Part shown: positions 50,577-58,320 of the stretch, one piece after another
How the letters are laid out: each line of letters begins with the position of its first letter
Numbering within the stretch: the stretch's first letter is position 1
Origin: Hallerella sp964587155
GTDB taxonomy: Bacteria > Fibrobacterota > Fibrobacteria > Fibrobacterales > Fibrobacteraceae
Assembly: GCA_964587155.1 (NCBI GenBank)
Contig: CAZPKF010000004.1
Coordinates: 87,853-151,852, forward strand
DNA: 64,000 nt
Direction of reading: 5' to 3'
The notes under the pieces: model-generated
Told to the model about the DNA's origin: nothing
Databases searched by the model: none
Seen by the model: the letters and a program-made list of their open reading frames with translations, nothing else
Position numbers and translations under genes: made by a program

Positions 50577-51694
50577 GCCTTATACCCTTCGAAAAGACCG
50601 ATGGATAGCGTTTGAAGCGCAACGGAAACAGTGTTTTTCCGGGCGGCAATTTTTTCTGCCGTCGCTTGAATTTCAAAAACAGCCCTGTCCAACGCTTTTG
50701 CGCCAAAACGCCCTAAATTCAATCGGGCGAGAGTTTCCTTGACATCCGGCAAGCGAACAGGTTCTCCCGCTTCGATGCGCAGAGCATCACCGATAAAAAA
50801 CTGGAGAATGTCTAGCATCATTATTGCGGAGTCAGCCCCCGAAGTTCCGCGCGGAAACGCTTTGTCCAATTCAAAAAAGAGAGAGGAATAATTTCCTTCG
50901 ACACTGTCTTTTAAAAAATCCAATGCGAGAGTCTCGTTCTCGGCTAAATCCACATCGTACCGCATAGCCATTCCCGGAGAACCGAGCGACATTCCCAAAG
51001 CGTCCGGAGACACGCTGTTCCCCGTCGCCGCACGAACCGTTTTTTCGACTTCCGGCATGGAAAGCGGCGGCAGCCGCAACGAAAGACAACGGCTGCGAAT
51101 TGTTTGGAGAAGCCTTCCCGGCATAGACGAGGTAAGGATGAAGTAGGTGTTCGAAGGAACTTCTTCGAGAGTTTTCAACAACGCGTTCGCTGCGGATTCG
51201 TTCATGCGGTCCGCTTCGGCGACGATCACAACTCGAACCTCCGCGCTAGCGCGGGAAAATTGCGCAGTCATATTCCGGATTTGATCCACGGATATCTGGG
51301 CAACGCCCGAAAAAATGGAGACGGAATAGGGATTTTTGAAAATTTCTGAAACATAGGCGGCTTTGTAATCTTCCACCGTCCGGGCCTTTGAATTTTCACC
51401 CGCTTCACTCGCCGATTTGGCGTTCGCTTCTGCCGTTTCCAGGGGAACGACCCAACTTTGAACATTGCCCGCATCCGCGGCCAATTTGCAGCCGATGCAT
51501 TTTCCACACGGAGAATTTTCCGCATCGGTACAACAAAGTGTTTTGGCAAGCTCAATAGCAAGCGCTTTCTTGCCGATTCCGCGTTCGCCTTCGATGAGGA
51601 CCGCCTGGGGAAAGCGGTTTTCGACAAGGGCATTTTGCAAACGTTTCCGGGCAGCCTTTTGGGATTCCGGTCCTTCGAGATGATAATGCTTCAT
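50573..51694 (-). CDS. holB: DNA polymerase III delta-prime-like subunit
   Basis: A 373-residue AAA+ clamp-loader subunit. GERGIGKKAL (about 38-47) is the Walker A region, and the zinc-type Cys set is CGKCIGC with an earlier Cys pair (about 54-75). The sensor region is ANALLKTLEEVP and the SRC motif is IRSRCLSLRLP (about 190-205). ATG 51694 is preferred over ATG 51709 because it overlaps the envC stop as ATGA, the usual coupling in this genome. An unusually long insertion (about 80-130) follows the Cys set. Confidence 0.9.
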   Translation of the reverse strand: MKHYHLEGPESQKAARKRLQNALVENRFPQAVLIEGERGIGKKALAIELAKTLCCTDAENSPCGKCIGCKLAADAGNVQSWVVPLETAEANAKSASEAGENSKARTVEDYKAAYVSEIFKNPYSVSIFSGVAQISVDQIRNMTAQFSRASAEVRVVIVAEADRMNESAANALLKTLEEVPSNTYFILTSSMPGRLLQTIRSRCLSLRLPPLSMPEVEKTVRAATGNSVSPDALGMSLGSPGMAMRYDVDLAENETLALDFLKDSVEGNYSSLFFELDKAFPRGTSGADSAIMMLDILQFFIGDALRIEAGEPVRLPDVKETLARLNLGRFGAKALDRAVFEIQATAEKIAARKNTVSVALQTLSIGLFEGYKA

Positions 51695-52923
51695 TTTTTT
51701 TTCAACCATTGCAAAGGATCCACTGTTTCTGTTCCTTCGCTCACTTGGAAATACAATTTAAACCCATTCATCGAGGCGATATCTCCGACAGTCCCAATAT
51801 CCTGGCAATTTTTCACCCGGTCGCCTTCGCGAACACGGATTGACGACATGTGCCCATAGACGGAATAAACGCCTCCGGAATGTTCTATGATGACAGATGG
51901 TCCTCGCCCATCGATTTCTGTAACCATGGCTACAGTCCCCGCTGCGGCCGCCTTGATTTTCGAACCTTTTTTCCCCCGGATTTCAACACCCAAATTTCGC
52001 GTTCGGATGTGTAAAACCGGATGTTCATGCATTCCAAATTCACTGAGTATTGCCCCATCTAAAGGTACGCATTTGGGGCCTATCGGTTTTACGGGCATTT
52101 TCGGCAACGTTTTCGCCTTTCCCCCGCTTTCCTTTTTCGACTTCCTTTTTTTTTGCGCCTTCTTTGCTTCGGCAATTTCCTTCGCCCGTTTTTTTTCAAG
52201 TTTCCGGATAAGGGACAGCATCGCTTTTTGATTTCGTTCTATTTCCCGAATCGCTTTTTCCTGCAGCGTTTTGTTCTTTTGAACCGCAGCAAGTACGGAA
52301 CCTTGTGTCCGCCGTTGCGATTCAAGTCCCGCTTCCTCTTTCGCTTTTTTAGACTGGAGCGTTCGGAGTTCGGAAAGCCGATTCGAAGCATCGCGCTTTT
52401 TCAGGGCACGCTCCCGTTGAATCCACGAAAGAGTTTCCACCATTTCCCTGTCGCGGACAAGCAACCGGTTCACGTAATAAGCTTGCCTGTCTGGCATGGA
52501 TTCGCCGCGGAAAATTCCATAAATTGCTTCTATCGTTCCCATATCGCCGTGGACATAAAGTTCCCGGATGCGGCGTTTCATCGTCTCACTTCGCTTTTTG
52601 ATTTCGCGGTCAAGAGAATCCAGTTCGCGGTTGATTTCTTTCAAGGATTGTTTTACTGTCGATTCGTTTTTGGAAAGGAGTGAAACATATTCCCGTGTGC
52701 GGTTCAAGTTTTCGTCGAGCAAGGCTATCGTATTCAACACGCCTTTTTCTTCGGATTCAAGAAGTTTCACCTGCTTTCTCTGCTTTGCAAGACTAGCTTC
52801 GATACTTTTTAGCTCCGCCCGCTGCTTCGCCAATTGTTTGTCTGTCGATCTGGCAGCAAACGAAAATCCCGCATCCAAAAGACAGACGCAAACGAGAAAT
52901 TTTAAAATCCAACGGAATGGCAT
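51691..52923 (-). CDS. envC: EnvC-like murein hydrolase activator
   Basis: A 410-residue exported protein with a signal peptide (ending AGFSFA), a long coiled coil (about 25-255: LAKQRAELKSIEASLAKQRK and later AKEIAEAKKAQKKRKSKK) and a C-terminal LytM domain (about 285-405). The peptidase zinc site is degraded: the HxH end reads KLYFQV and the upstream His-x3-Asp region reads NLGVEI. This is as expected for EnvC, which activates amidases rather than cutting. Next to ftsX it fits the FtsEX-EnvC division pathway. ATG 52923 is taken; TTG 52935 is possible. Confidence 0.88.
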   Translation of the reverse strand: MPFRWILKFLVCVCLLDAGFSFAARSTDKQLAKQRAELKSIEASLAKQRKQVKLLESEEKGVLNTIALLDENLNRTREYVSLLSKNESTVKQSLKEINRELDSLDREIKKRSETMKRRIRELYVHGDMGTIEAIYGIFRGESMPDRQAYYVNRLLVRDREMVETLSWIQRERALKKRDASNRLSELRTLQSKKAKEEAGLESQRRTQGSVLAAVQKNKTLQEKAIREIERNQKAMLSLIRKLEKKRAKEIAEAKKAQKKRKSKKESGGKAKTLPKMPVKPIGPKCVPLDGAILSEFGMHEHPVLHIRTRNLGVEIRGKKGSKIKAAAAGTVAMVTEIDGRGPSVIIEHSGGVYSVYGHMSSIRVREGDRVKNCQDIGTVGDIASMNGFKLYFQVSEGTETVDPLQWLKKK

Positions 52924-52938
52924 CGCAAACTTCAACGG

Positions 52939-53823
52939 CTAGTTTTCCGAAACATCCCGTTTCAGAAAACATCGAACGCTTCGATAGCTGGAATAGACAG
53001 ACACCAAAGTCACGGCACAGACAACGAGAAACAACAAAAATCCGTAATCGGACAGATAATAGCCGATGACCGGGATTTCCCGCGCCAAGGACCGTTCAGC
53101 AAAGGCTAGCAACAACGCCGCCATGCCGCTGCCCAAAATTCCCTGCATGATTCCTTCGAGCAAAAACGGAAATTCAACAAAAAACGAAGACGCTCCGGCA
53201 TACATCATGTTTTCCACTAGAAGCTTCCGCGAAAACAGGGAAAGCCGGACAGCGTTTCCGATGATAAGAAAAAGCGTGGCAAATATGACAGCGACTGTGA
53301 CAAGAGGCCAAAAAATCAGGGAAAACTTCCACTTGGCGATTCTATCGACAAAAACCGTCGGTGATTCCACGGCATCGAATGCGGGATTTTTTTCAAGAGA
53401 GAGCACTAACTCGTGCAAAATGGATGGTTCGCGGTAACGGGGACCGACAGTCAAAACAAATGAAGCGGGTAAAGGATTCCCTTCGACAAGAGACAACATC
53501 TCGTCGGAATAACGCTTTTGAAAATCATCCAGGGCGATTTCCGGACTTTTGTAAACAACCGAATCAAATTGTTTGATTTTCCAAAGTTCACTTTCTAACC
53601 GCTGCAAAGAATCTGCCGGGAGATTTTCTTTCAAAAACGCCTCTATCCGGTACAGGCTATTTTCCACGCTCGAAAGACGGTAAGCGCCTAACAAAAATGC
53701 TCCAGAAAGTCCCAACAGAAATGCACATAGGAAAATCGTCACCAACGAGGGGAAGACGACTGTGCGGTGTTCTTTCCACCCGCGAAACGCTTCGGAAATT
53801 AAATAACGGATCCGGCTTAACAC
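52939..53823 (-). CDS. ftsX: Cell division protein FtsX
   Basis: A 294-residue membrane protein with an N-terminal helix (VFPSLVTIFLCAFLLGLSGAF), a periplasmic domain (about 60-165) and three C-terminal helices (FWPLVTVAVIFATLFLIIGN, GIMQGILGSGMAALLLAFAE, FLLFLVVCAVTLVSVYSSYR), the FtsX plan. It transmits ATP hydrolysis by FtsE to EnvC. GTG 53823 is taken as start because TATATTCG ends 4 nt upstream; an in-frame extension would overlap the divergent ybbR start. ftsE is not adjacent, unlike the usual ftsEX order. Confidence 0.88.
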   Translation of the reverse strand: MLSRIRYLISEAFRGWKEHRTVVFPSLVTIFLCAFLLGLSGAFLLGAYRLSSVENSLYRIEAFLKENLPADSLQRLESELWKIKQFDSVVYKSPEIALDDFQKRYSDEMLSLVEGNPLPASFVLTVGPRYREPSILHELVLSLEKNPAFDAVESPTVFVDRIAKWKFSLIFWPLVTVAVIFATLFLIIGNAVRLSLFSRKLLVENMMYAGASSFFVEFPFLLEGIMQGILGSGMAALLLAFAERSLAREIPVIGYYLSDYGFLLFLVVCAVTLVSVYSSYRSVRCFLKRDVSEN

Positions 53824-53827
53824 GAAA

Positions 53828-53851
53828 CGAATATAACTTTTTATAGTTATT
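53828..53851. promoter_or_regulatory. Divergent promoter region for ftsX and ybbR
   Basis: On the minus strand TATATTCG (53835-53828) ends 4 nt before the ftsX GTG. On the plus strand TATAGTTATTTTTGG (from 53842) ends shortly before GGAACAAAG and the ybbR ATG at 53864. The two start points are only about 40 nt apart. Confidence 0.45.
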
Positions 53852-53863
53852 TTTGGAACAAAG

Positions 53864-54862
53864 ATGAAAAACATCGGTCTTAAAATCATCGCCTGTATTT
53901 TCGGCATCGCCCTTTGGTTTTACGTGGTTTCCGCCCGCGTTACAGAAGTCAATTTGCAAGTGCCCCTAGTCTTTGCGCGACTGCCGGAAAACTTGGCCAT
54001 CGCATCTAGACCCGCATCAACCATTTCCATCACCGTCCGTGGGACTGCCATCGATCTTGTCCGATTGAAAAATGCAAAAGCGAATGCAGCTCGAATTGTT
54101 GTCGATTTGCACGATGCGGAATTGGGACTAGACCGCATCATCCTCGCCGATGAAAATTTCGTTGCGCCGGACTTTCCCAAAGTCCGTTTTGAAAGTTCAG
54201 ACCAACTCACCGTTTTGGAAGTGGAAATCGACACGCGCATTTCTCGTACGGTCCCTGTCCACCTGAATGGTTCTTTCAGTGCAAAAGAAGGTTACACCAT
54301 CATCGGAACACCTGCACCGCAACCGGATACCATTTCCATTGCCGGCGCACGCGAAGCGCTTACCCGGATTTTCGAAATTCCCACACAAGATGTTTCCAAG
54401 CAAAATTTGGATTCCAACGAAAATATTCTTGCGCGGTTGGATTTTTCCAAATTGCCGCCATACGTTTACCCCAGCGACAGTACCGTGAACATTCCCATTT
54501 CTGTCGAGCCTCTTGTACGCACTTCTTTTCAAAACATTCCAGTCCGCTTGATTGGCCAATACGATCACAACCTGTATTCGCTAGAACCCGCTACAGCGAC
54601 CGTTGAAATTTCCGGTGGGAAAGGCGTTCTGTCCAAAATTGAAAAAGCGGACATTCAACTGCTGATAGAATTTAACCGGTTCGCCATTGAAGACGCTGAC
54701 AGTCTAGAACCTACCGTGGGAATTCGCGGAGACATCAAAAGTTTCCAAGTCAATCCCGAAAAATTTTTCTTGAAAAGGAAAATTCCCACCGATTCTTCCC
54801 AAACGCTTTCTCCAAGCGATTCAGCGTCTCGAAAAATCCACTCCGAGGAGATTGCAAAATGA
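53864..54862 (+). CDS. YbbR-domain (CdaR-like) membrane-anchored protein
   Basis: A 332-residue protein with one N-terminal hydrophobic helix (GLKIIACIFGIALWFYVV) and three beta repeats. The repeats are marked by the YbbR pattern of paired Val/Pro-rich strands: VNLQVPLVFARLPENLAI, RTVPVHLNGSFSAKEGYTI and RTSFQNIPVRLIGQYDH. In Firmicutes CdaR controls the di-AMP cyclase CdaA; no cyclase gene is adjacent here. It is translationally coupled to tsaD (ATGA overlap). Function in this lineage is unknown. Confidence 0.88.
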   Translation: MKNIGLKIIACIFGIALWFYVVSARVTEVNLQVPLVFARLPENLAIASRPASTISITVRGTAIDLVRLKNAKANAARIVVDLHDAELGLDRIILADENFVAPDFPKVRFESSDQLTVLEVEIDTRISRTVPVHLNGSFSAKEGYTIIGTPAPQPDTISIAGAREALTRIFEIPTQDVSKQNLDSNENILARLDFSKLPPYVYPSDSTVNIPISVEPLVRTSFQNIPVRLIGQYDHNLYSLEPATATVEISGGKGVLSKIEKADIQLLIEFNRFAIEDADSLEPTVGIRGDIKSFQVNPEKFFLKRKIPTDSSQTLSPSDSASRKIHSEEIAK

Positions 54863-55869
54863 TTTGGCTAGGCATAGAATCCAGTTGCGATGAAACCGCA
54901 TGCGCCGTTGTGCAGGACAATCCCCTAAAAGTTCTTTCTAATCCGCTTTACAGCCAAATCCGGGAACACGCCAAATACGGCGGAGTCGTTCCCGAAGTCG
55001 CAGCCCGCGCCCACTTAGAAAAAATTGTTCCCGTTTGTCAAGAAGCGATTCAAGAAGCAGGCATCCGTTTGAAAGACATCGATGCCATTGCGTTCACACG
55101 CGGACCGGGCCTCATGGGACCTCTTCTTGTCGGAGCGAGCTTTGCCCGCGGACTTTCCCGCGATTTGGGAATCCCCGCTTATGGGATCAATCACTTGGAA
55201 GGACATCTTTCGGCGGCATGGCTCACCGAACCGGATTTAAATCCGCCTTATTTAACACTCACCGTTTCGGGCGGACACACGGAACTAGTCATCGAAGAAC
55301 CAAATTTTCAATACACGCTAATCGGAAGGACTCGCGATGATGCCGCCGGAGAAGCTTTCGACAAAAGCGGAATCCTCATTGGACTTGAATACCCAGCAGG
55401 AGCCGCCATCGGCAAACTGGCCAAGGGAAAAAACAGACAGTTCCATCATTTTCCAAGAGCACTCCGCGGCGAAGAGAATGGCGAATTTTCGTTCAGCGGC
55501 CTGAAAACCGCCGTTCGCCGCTATGTAGAAACTCACACCCCGGAATTTATTCAAGAAAACCTGGGCGATATCGCAGCATCCATCGAAGACGCCATCATCG
55601 ACAGTCTCGTTTCCAAAACCATTTGGGCTTTGAAAAAAACAGGGCTGAAAACACTCGTTGTCGGAGGCGGCGTTTCTGCCAACGGACTTCTCCGCGAAAG
55701 ACTTTCCGGGTATTGCTCTTCTCACGGGATCCGCCTAGCTTTTCCCTCTCCGCAAAACAGCACGGACAACGGAGCGATGATCGCCGCAGCAGCCATCCGA
55801 CGCGCACGTGCCGGTTTGCTATCCAACACATCAACCGAAGTCAAGCCCTGGCTTCCGCTCGCCCCATGA
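54859..55869 (+). CDS. tsaD: tRNA N6-adenosine threonylcarbamoyltransferase TsaD
   Basis: This enzyme transfers threonylcarbamoyl to A37 of ANN-decoding tRNAs, with TsaB and TsaE. The 336-residue protein has the N-terminal IESSCDETACAVV, the metal-binding His pair in NHLEGHLSA (about 112-120), VSGGHTEL and GGGVSANGLLRERL (about 270-283), all family-specific. Spacing from ybbR and the following gene is by 4-nt overlaps. Confidence 0.97.
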   Translation: MIWLGIESSCDETACAVVQDNPLKVLSNPLYSQIREHAKYGGVVPEVAARAHLEKIVPVCQEAIQEAGIRLKDIDAIAFTRGPGLMGPLLVGASFARGLSRDLGIPAYGINHLEGHLSAAWLTEPDLNPPYLTLTVSGGHTELVIEEPNFQYTLIGRTRDDAAGEAFDKSGILIGLEYPAGAAIGKLAKGKNRQFHHFPRALRGEENGEFSFSGLKTAVRRYVETHTPEFIQENLGDIAASIEDAIIDSLVSKTIWALKKTGLKTLVVGGGVSANGLLRERLSGYCSSHGIRLAFPSPQNSTDNGAMIAAAAIRRARAGLLSNTSTEVKPWLPLAP

Positions 55870-56261
55870 AATTCAAGTTCGCCGTTCTATTCTCTGCAGT
55901 CGCCAGCTCCATCGTCTTTTCCAAAGATGCGCCTTTGATTTTTCAGCCAAAGAAAGCGGCGACCATTTCGAACGTGGATTCAACAGCTGCGAATTCCATC
56001 CGTTTTGATGTGAGTATTTTTGGCGAAGGAACAATCGGTTCCATGTACATTCTCTGGGACGAAGTGGACCTTTCCGAAGAAGTCAAAGAGCTGCTGACCA
56101 AACACGAATTCCGAACAAATGAATTTTACATGCAAAATATCGACAGAGAACAATTTGAACAAGAACGGATGCTGCAACTTTTTGAAGATAAAAAGCGCGA
56201 ATACTTCCGCATATTCCCATCTGAAATTCAGAAAGCAATCGAAGACGAAGAGAACGAATAG
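55866..56261 (+). CDS. Small exported protein of unknown function
   Basis: A 131-residue protein with a signal peptide (MKFKFAVLFSAVASSIVF) and a mature part rich in acidic and aromatic residues. DVSIFGEGTIGSMYILWDEVDLSEE (short segments about 53-77) precedes a charged helix (REQFEQERMLQLFEDKKREYF). No domain is recognised. The ATG overlaps the tsaD stop (ATGA), so it is real and co-translated. A periplasmic or surface role is inferred from the signal peptide. Confidence 0.65.
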   Translation: MKFKFAVLFSAVASSIVFSKDAPLIFQPKKAATISNVDSTAANSIRFDVSIFGEGTIGSMYILWDEVDLSEEVKELLTKHEFRTNEFYMQNIDREQFEQERMLQLFEDKKREYFRIFPSEIQKAIEDEENE

Positions 56262-56365
56262 TCTTTAATTTATTTGTAAACGAAACATTTGATTCAAAAA
56301 CACATTCTGCTAAAATTTTACTGCCGACACTCAAAATTAAGAATTCAAATTTGATCGACAGTTGA

Positions 56366-56393
56366 CCCCGGACGATTTACAAATCCTCCGGGG
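56366..56393. repeat. Long hairpin between convergent genes
   Basis: CCCCGGA-C-GATTT (56366-56378) pairs with AAATC-C-TCCGGGG (56381-56393): 12 bp with one C-C mismatch and a 2-nt loop. Neither strand has a T tract. It lies in the short gap between two convergent genes and could act as a barrier or terminator. Confidence 0.6.
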
Positions 56394-56429
56394 ATTAAAA
56401 GTCTATCCATTTCAAATAGCACACTTCCT

Positions 56430-57932
56430 TTAACGCTCTTGACAATCCGTGGCGACTTTGGATTCTGTTGAAAATGTGAACTCGCAGATAACCGATCCGT
56501 TCGCCAAAATCGAATACGTTCCCGGCGAGAATTTTGCAGAAGCAGCAAATACAGAAAGAACCTTCTTTGTCGCCGTTGCCGAATAGACTTCCGTTCCAGC
56601 CGCATTTTGAACAGACAAAACTGTACCGCTTTCCACTTCTTGCGGAAGTTGAGCAGCCAACGTGTAAAACTCAGTCTCCGAAGGAATCATGGTCGGCAAG
56701 TAAGCACTTCCAAAACCAAACCATTCCCCTCCGGAAACCGAAATTCCCGAATCAGCGACAAAAGGCTTTGTACTTTTCGTCACCGAAGCGCTTCCTCCCC
56801 GGAGTATTAAAGAATTCTTAGCGCAAAATCCTTCATCGCCTGATTCAATATCAAATGTCGCTCCGGCATAAACCAAGACCGTTGTCGCATGAAGTGCGTC
56901 CGCGCCCGAGTGAATCGCATAAGTTCCACCGCCGATGGAATCCGCTACAGTCGCCTTAATGCCCGCTCCGCCGACATCCATCGTGTAAGTCCCAGCCCGC
57001 AAGCACACGCGCCCCTTATCTGCCCGTTTGATGTTGTCAGAAGAAATTCCCGCACCATCCCCTGTACGCAAATAATACGTTCCCCCTTCGTTGATTCGAA
57101 CAGAACCTTTTCCCTTAATGGCGTTGTTCACCGCATTCACATAAATCGTCGGATTGTCATTGATAATCAAATCCGCTTTGGTATGAATTCCATTATTGTA
57201 ATTGCCGGTCACGTAAAGAGTTCCGTTGCCTTTGATGGTCATATCATCTCGTCCGTAGATACAGGCTTTGGGCACCGAATCCACTTCGGAGTATTCCCCT
57301 ATCGACATATAGGTGTATTTTCGCGCATCCGAAAAGATATTCACCGAACCTTCCGCCAGTTCCATTTTCAATTTATCACCGCGTACAAAGAAAATCGGCG
57401 AATTTTCCGAATTGCCAAGCATCACTCCGTTGAACAAAAATTCAACCGTTGACGTTTCCCCTGTCGAAACGACAATTTGACCGTCCGCCATCGCCCCACT
57501 GAAAACGTAAATACCCGCACTTCCGATTGTCAAGCGCGAGCCGTCTACTTCAATCAAATCGTCAATCGAAGCGTTTGTTACACGGAATCCCGCATCTGAA
57601 AGCTGCACAAAAACGGCTTTTTGCAAAATGGAATCGGGAACAGTTCCCGCAATAGGAGCCGTCGGGACATCCCAGTTAAGCCACGTACTGACGCTGAGCG
57701 TATCCGTATCCACTTTGTCCGATTTTTCGAAAGCAGAAGAGACTCCAGACTCGGCAAAAGAAGACGAAGATATCGCCCCCGCAGAAGAAATTTCCTCATT
57801 CAAAACCGAACTGGAACTTTCTCCATTTTCCTCATCCGGAGCGTTGGAGCTTGAATCAGAAGAACAGGCGAACAAGGAAACGGCCAAAGCCAAAGATACG
57901 GCAAAGAATGCCAACGGAACTTTCTGATACAT
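56430..57932 (-). CDS. Carbohydrate-binding beta-helix lipoprotein (Cthe_2159-like), first of two paralogues
   Basis: A 500-residue surface lipoprotein (lipobox SLFAC, Cys23) with an acidic/Ser spacer and a body of beta-helix-type repeats: IYGRDDMTIKGNGTLYVTGN, NNGIHTKADLIINDNPTI, NNAIKGKGSVRINEGGTYYL and ADALHATTVLVYAGATFDIE. This pattern matches the Cthe_2159 family (PF14262-type), whose members bind cellulose or pectin. The last ~70 residues form a separate beta domain. The upstream neighbour is a paralogue. Relation to plant cell wall attachment is by family inference. Confidence 0.82.
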   Translation of the reverse strand: MYQKVPLAFFAVSLALAVSLFACSSDSSSNAPDEENGESSSSVLNEEISSAGAISSSSFAESGVSSAFEKSDKVDTDTLSVSTWLNWDVPTAPIAGTVPDSILQKAVFVQLSDAGFRVTNASIDDLIEVDGSRLTIGSAGIYVFSGAMADGQIVVSTGETSTVEFLFNGVMLGNSENSPIFFVRGDKLKMELAEGSVNIFSDARKYTYMSIGEYSEVDSVPKACIYGRDDMTIKGNGTLYVTGNYNNGIHTKADLIINDNPTIYVNAVNNAIKGKGSVRINEGGTYYLRTGDGAGISSDNIKRADKGRVCLRAGTYTMDVGGAGIKATVADSIGGGTYAIHSGADALHATTVLVYAGATFDIESGDEGFCAKNSLILRGGSASVTKSTKPFVADSGISVSGGEWFGFGSAYLPTMIPSETEFYTLAAQLPQEVESGTVLSVQNAAGTEVYSATATKKVLSVFAASAKFSPGTYSILANGSVICEFTFSTESKVATDCQER

Positions 57933-58320
57933 ATCTACCTCGATTGAAATATAAGAGCAAACTGTTAAACCGGCATTGAAAAATCAATCTCTGCAAAACA
58001 ATTTTACACAGTAAAATTTTCTTCACAGCTCAGCCGGAAATTTTCATTCAACGGGGAACCTTTTGACTGAATTCAAAAATATCTCCAATGAAAACGGATT
58101 TTATTTTTCATTCATTTCCGACAGGCAAAAAAAAGACAATTTAAACCTAAGGGATAACGGGAAAAATTGAATTTGGCGTTGATTAGAACGTAGAACGGCA
58201 GGACTTTTTTGCAAAAAGATTTGCATCCTTTGTTGAAAAATGCAAATCAAAAGTCCAACCGTTTTCAAAATTCCTTTTCTGAAATTCTGGATTTTCTTTG
58301 CAAAGACAATCCTCTAAATT
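57933..58320. other. Gene-free region between two lipoprotein genes, with structured element
   Basis: About 390 bp with no gene. It holds the promoter region for the 56430-57932 gene and, at 58201-58256, nested inverted repeats (GGACTTTT/AAAAGTCC outside GATTTGCAT/ATGCAAATC). Nothing else stands out. Confidence 0.6.
58213..58248 (-). terminator. Terminator of the 718-residue lipoprotein gene
   Basis: On the minus strand GATTTGCAT and ATGCAAATC (rc of 58240-58248 and 58218-58226) form a 9-bp hairpin with a 13-nt loop, followed by TTTTT (58217-58213). It lies 72 nt past the stop. A second pair, GGACTTTT (58201-58208) and AAAAGTCC (58249-58256), encloses it. Confidence 0.65.
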
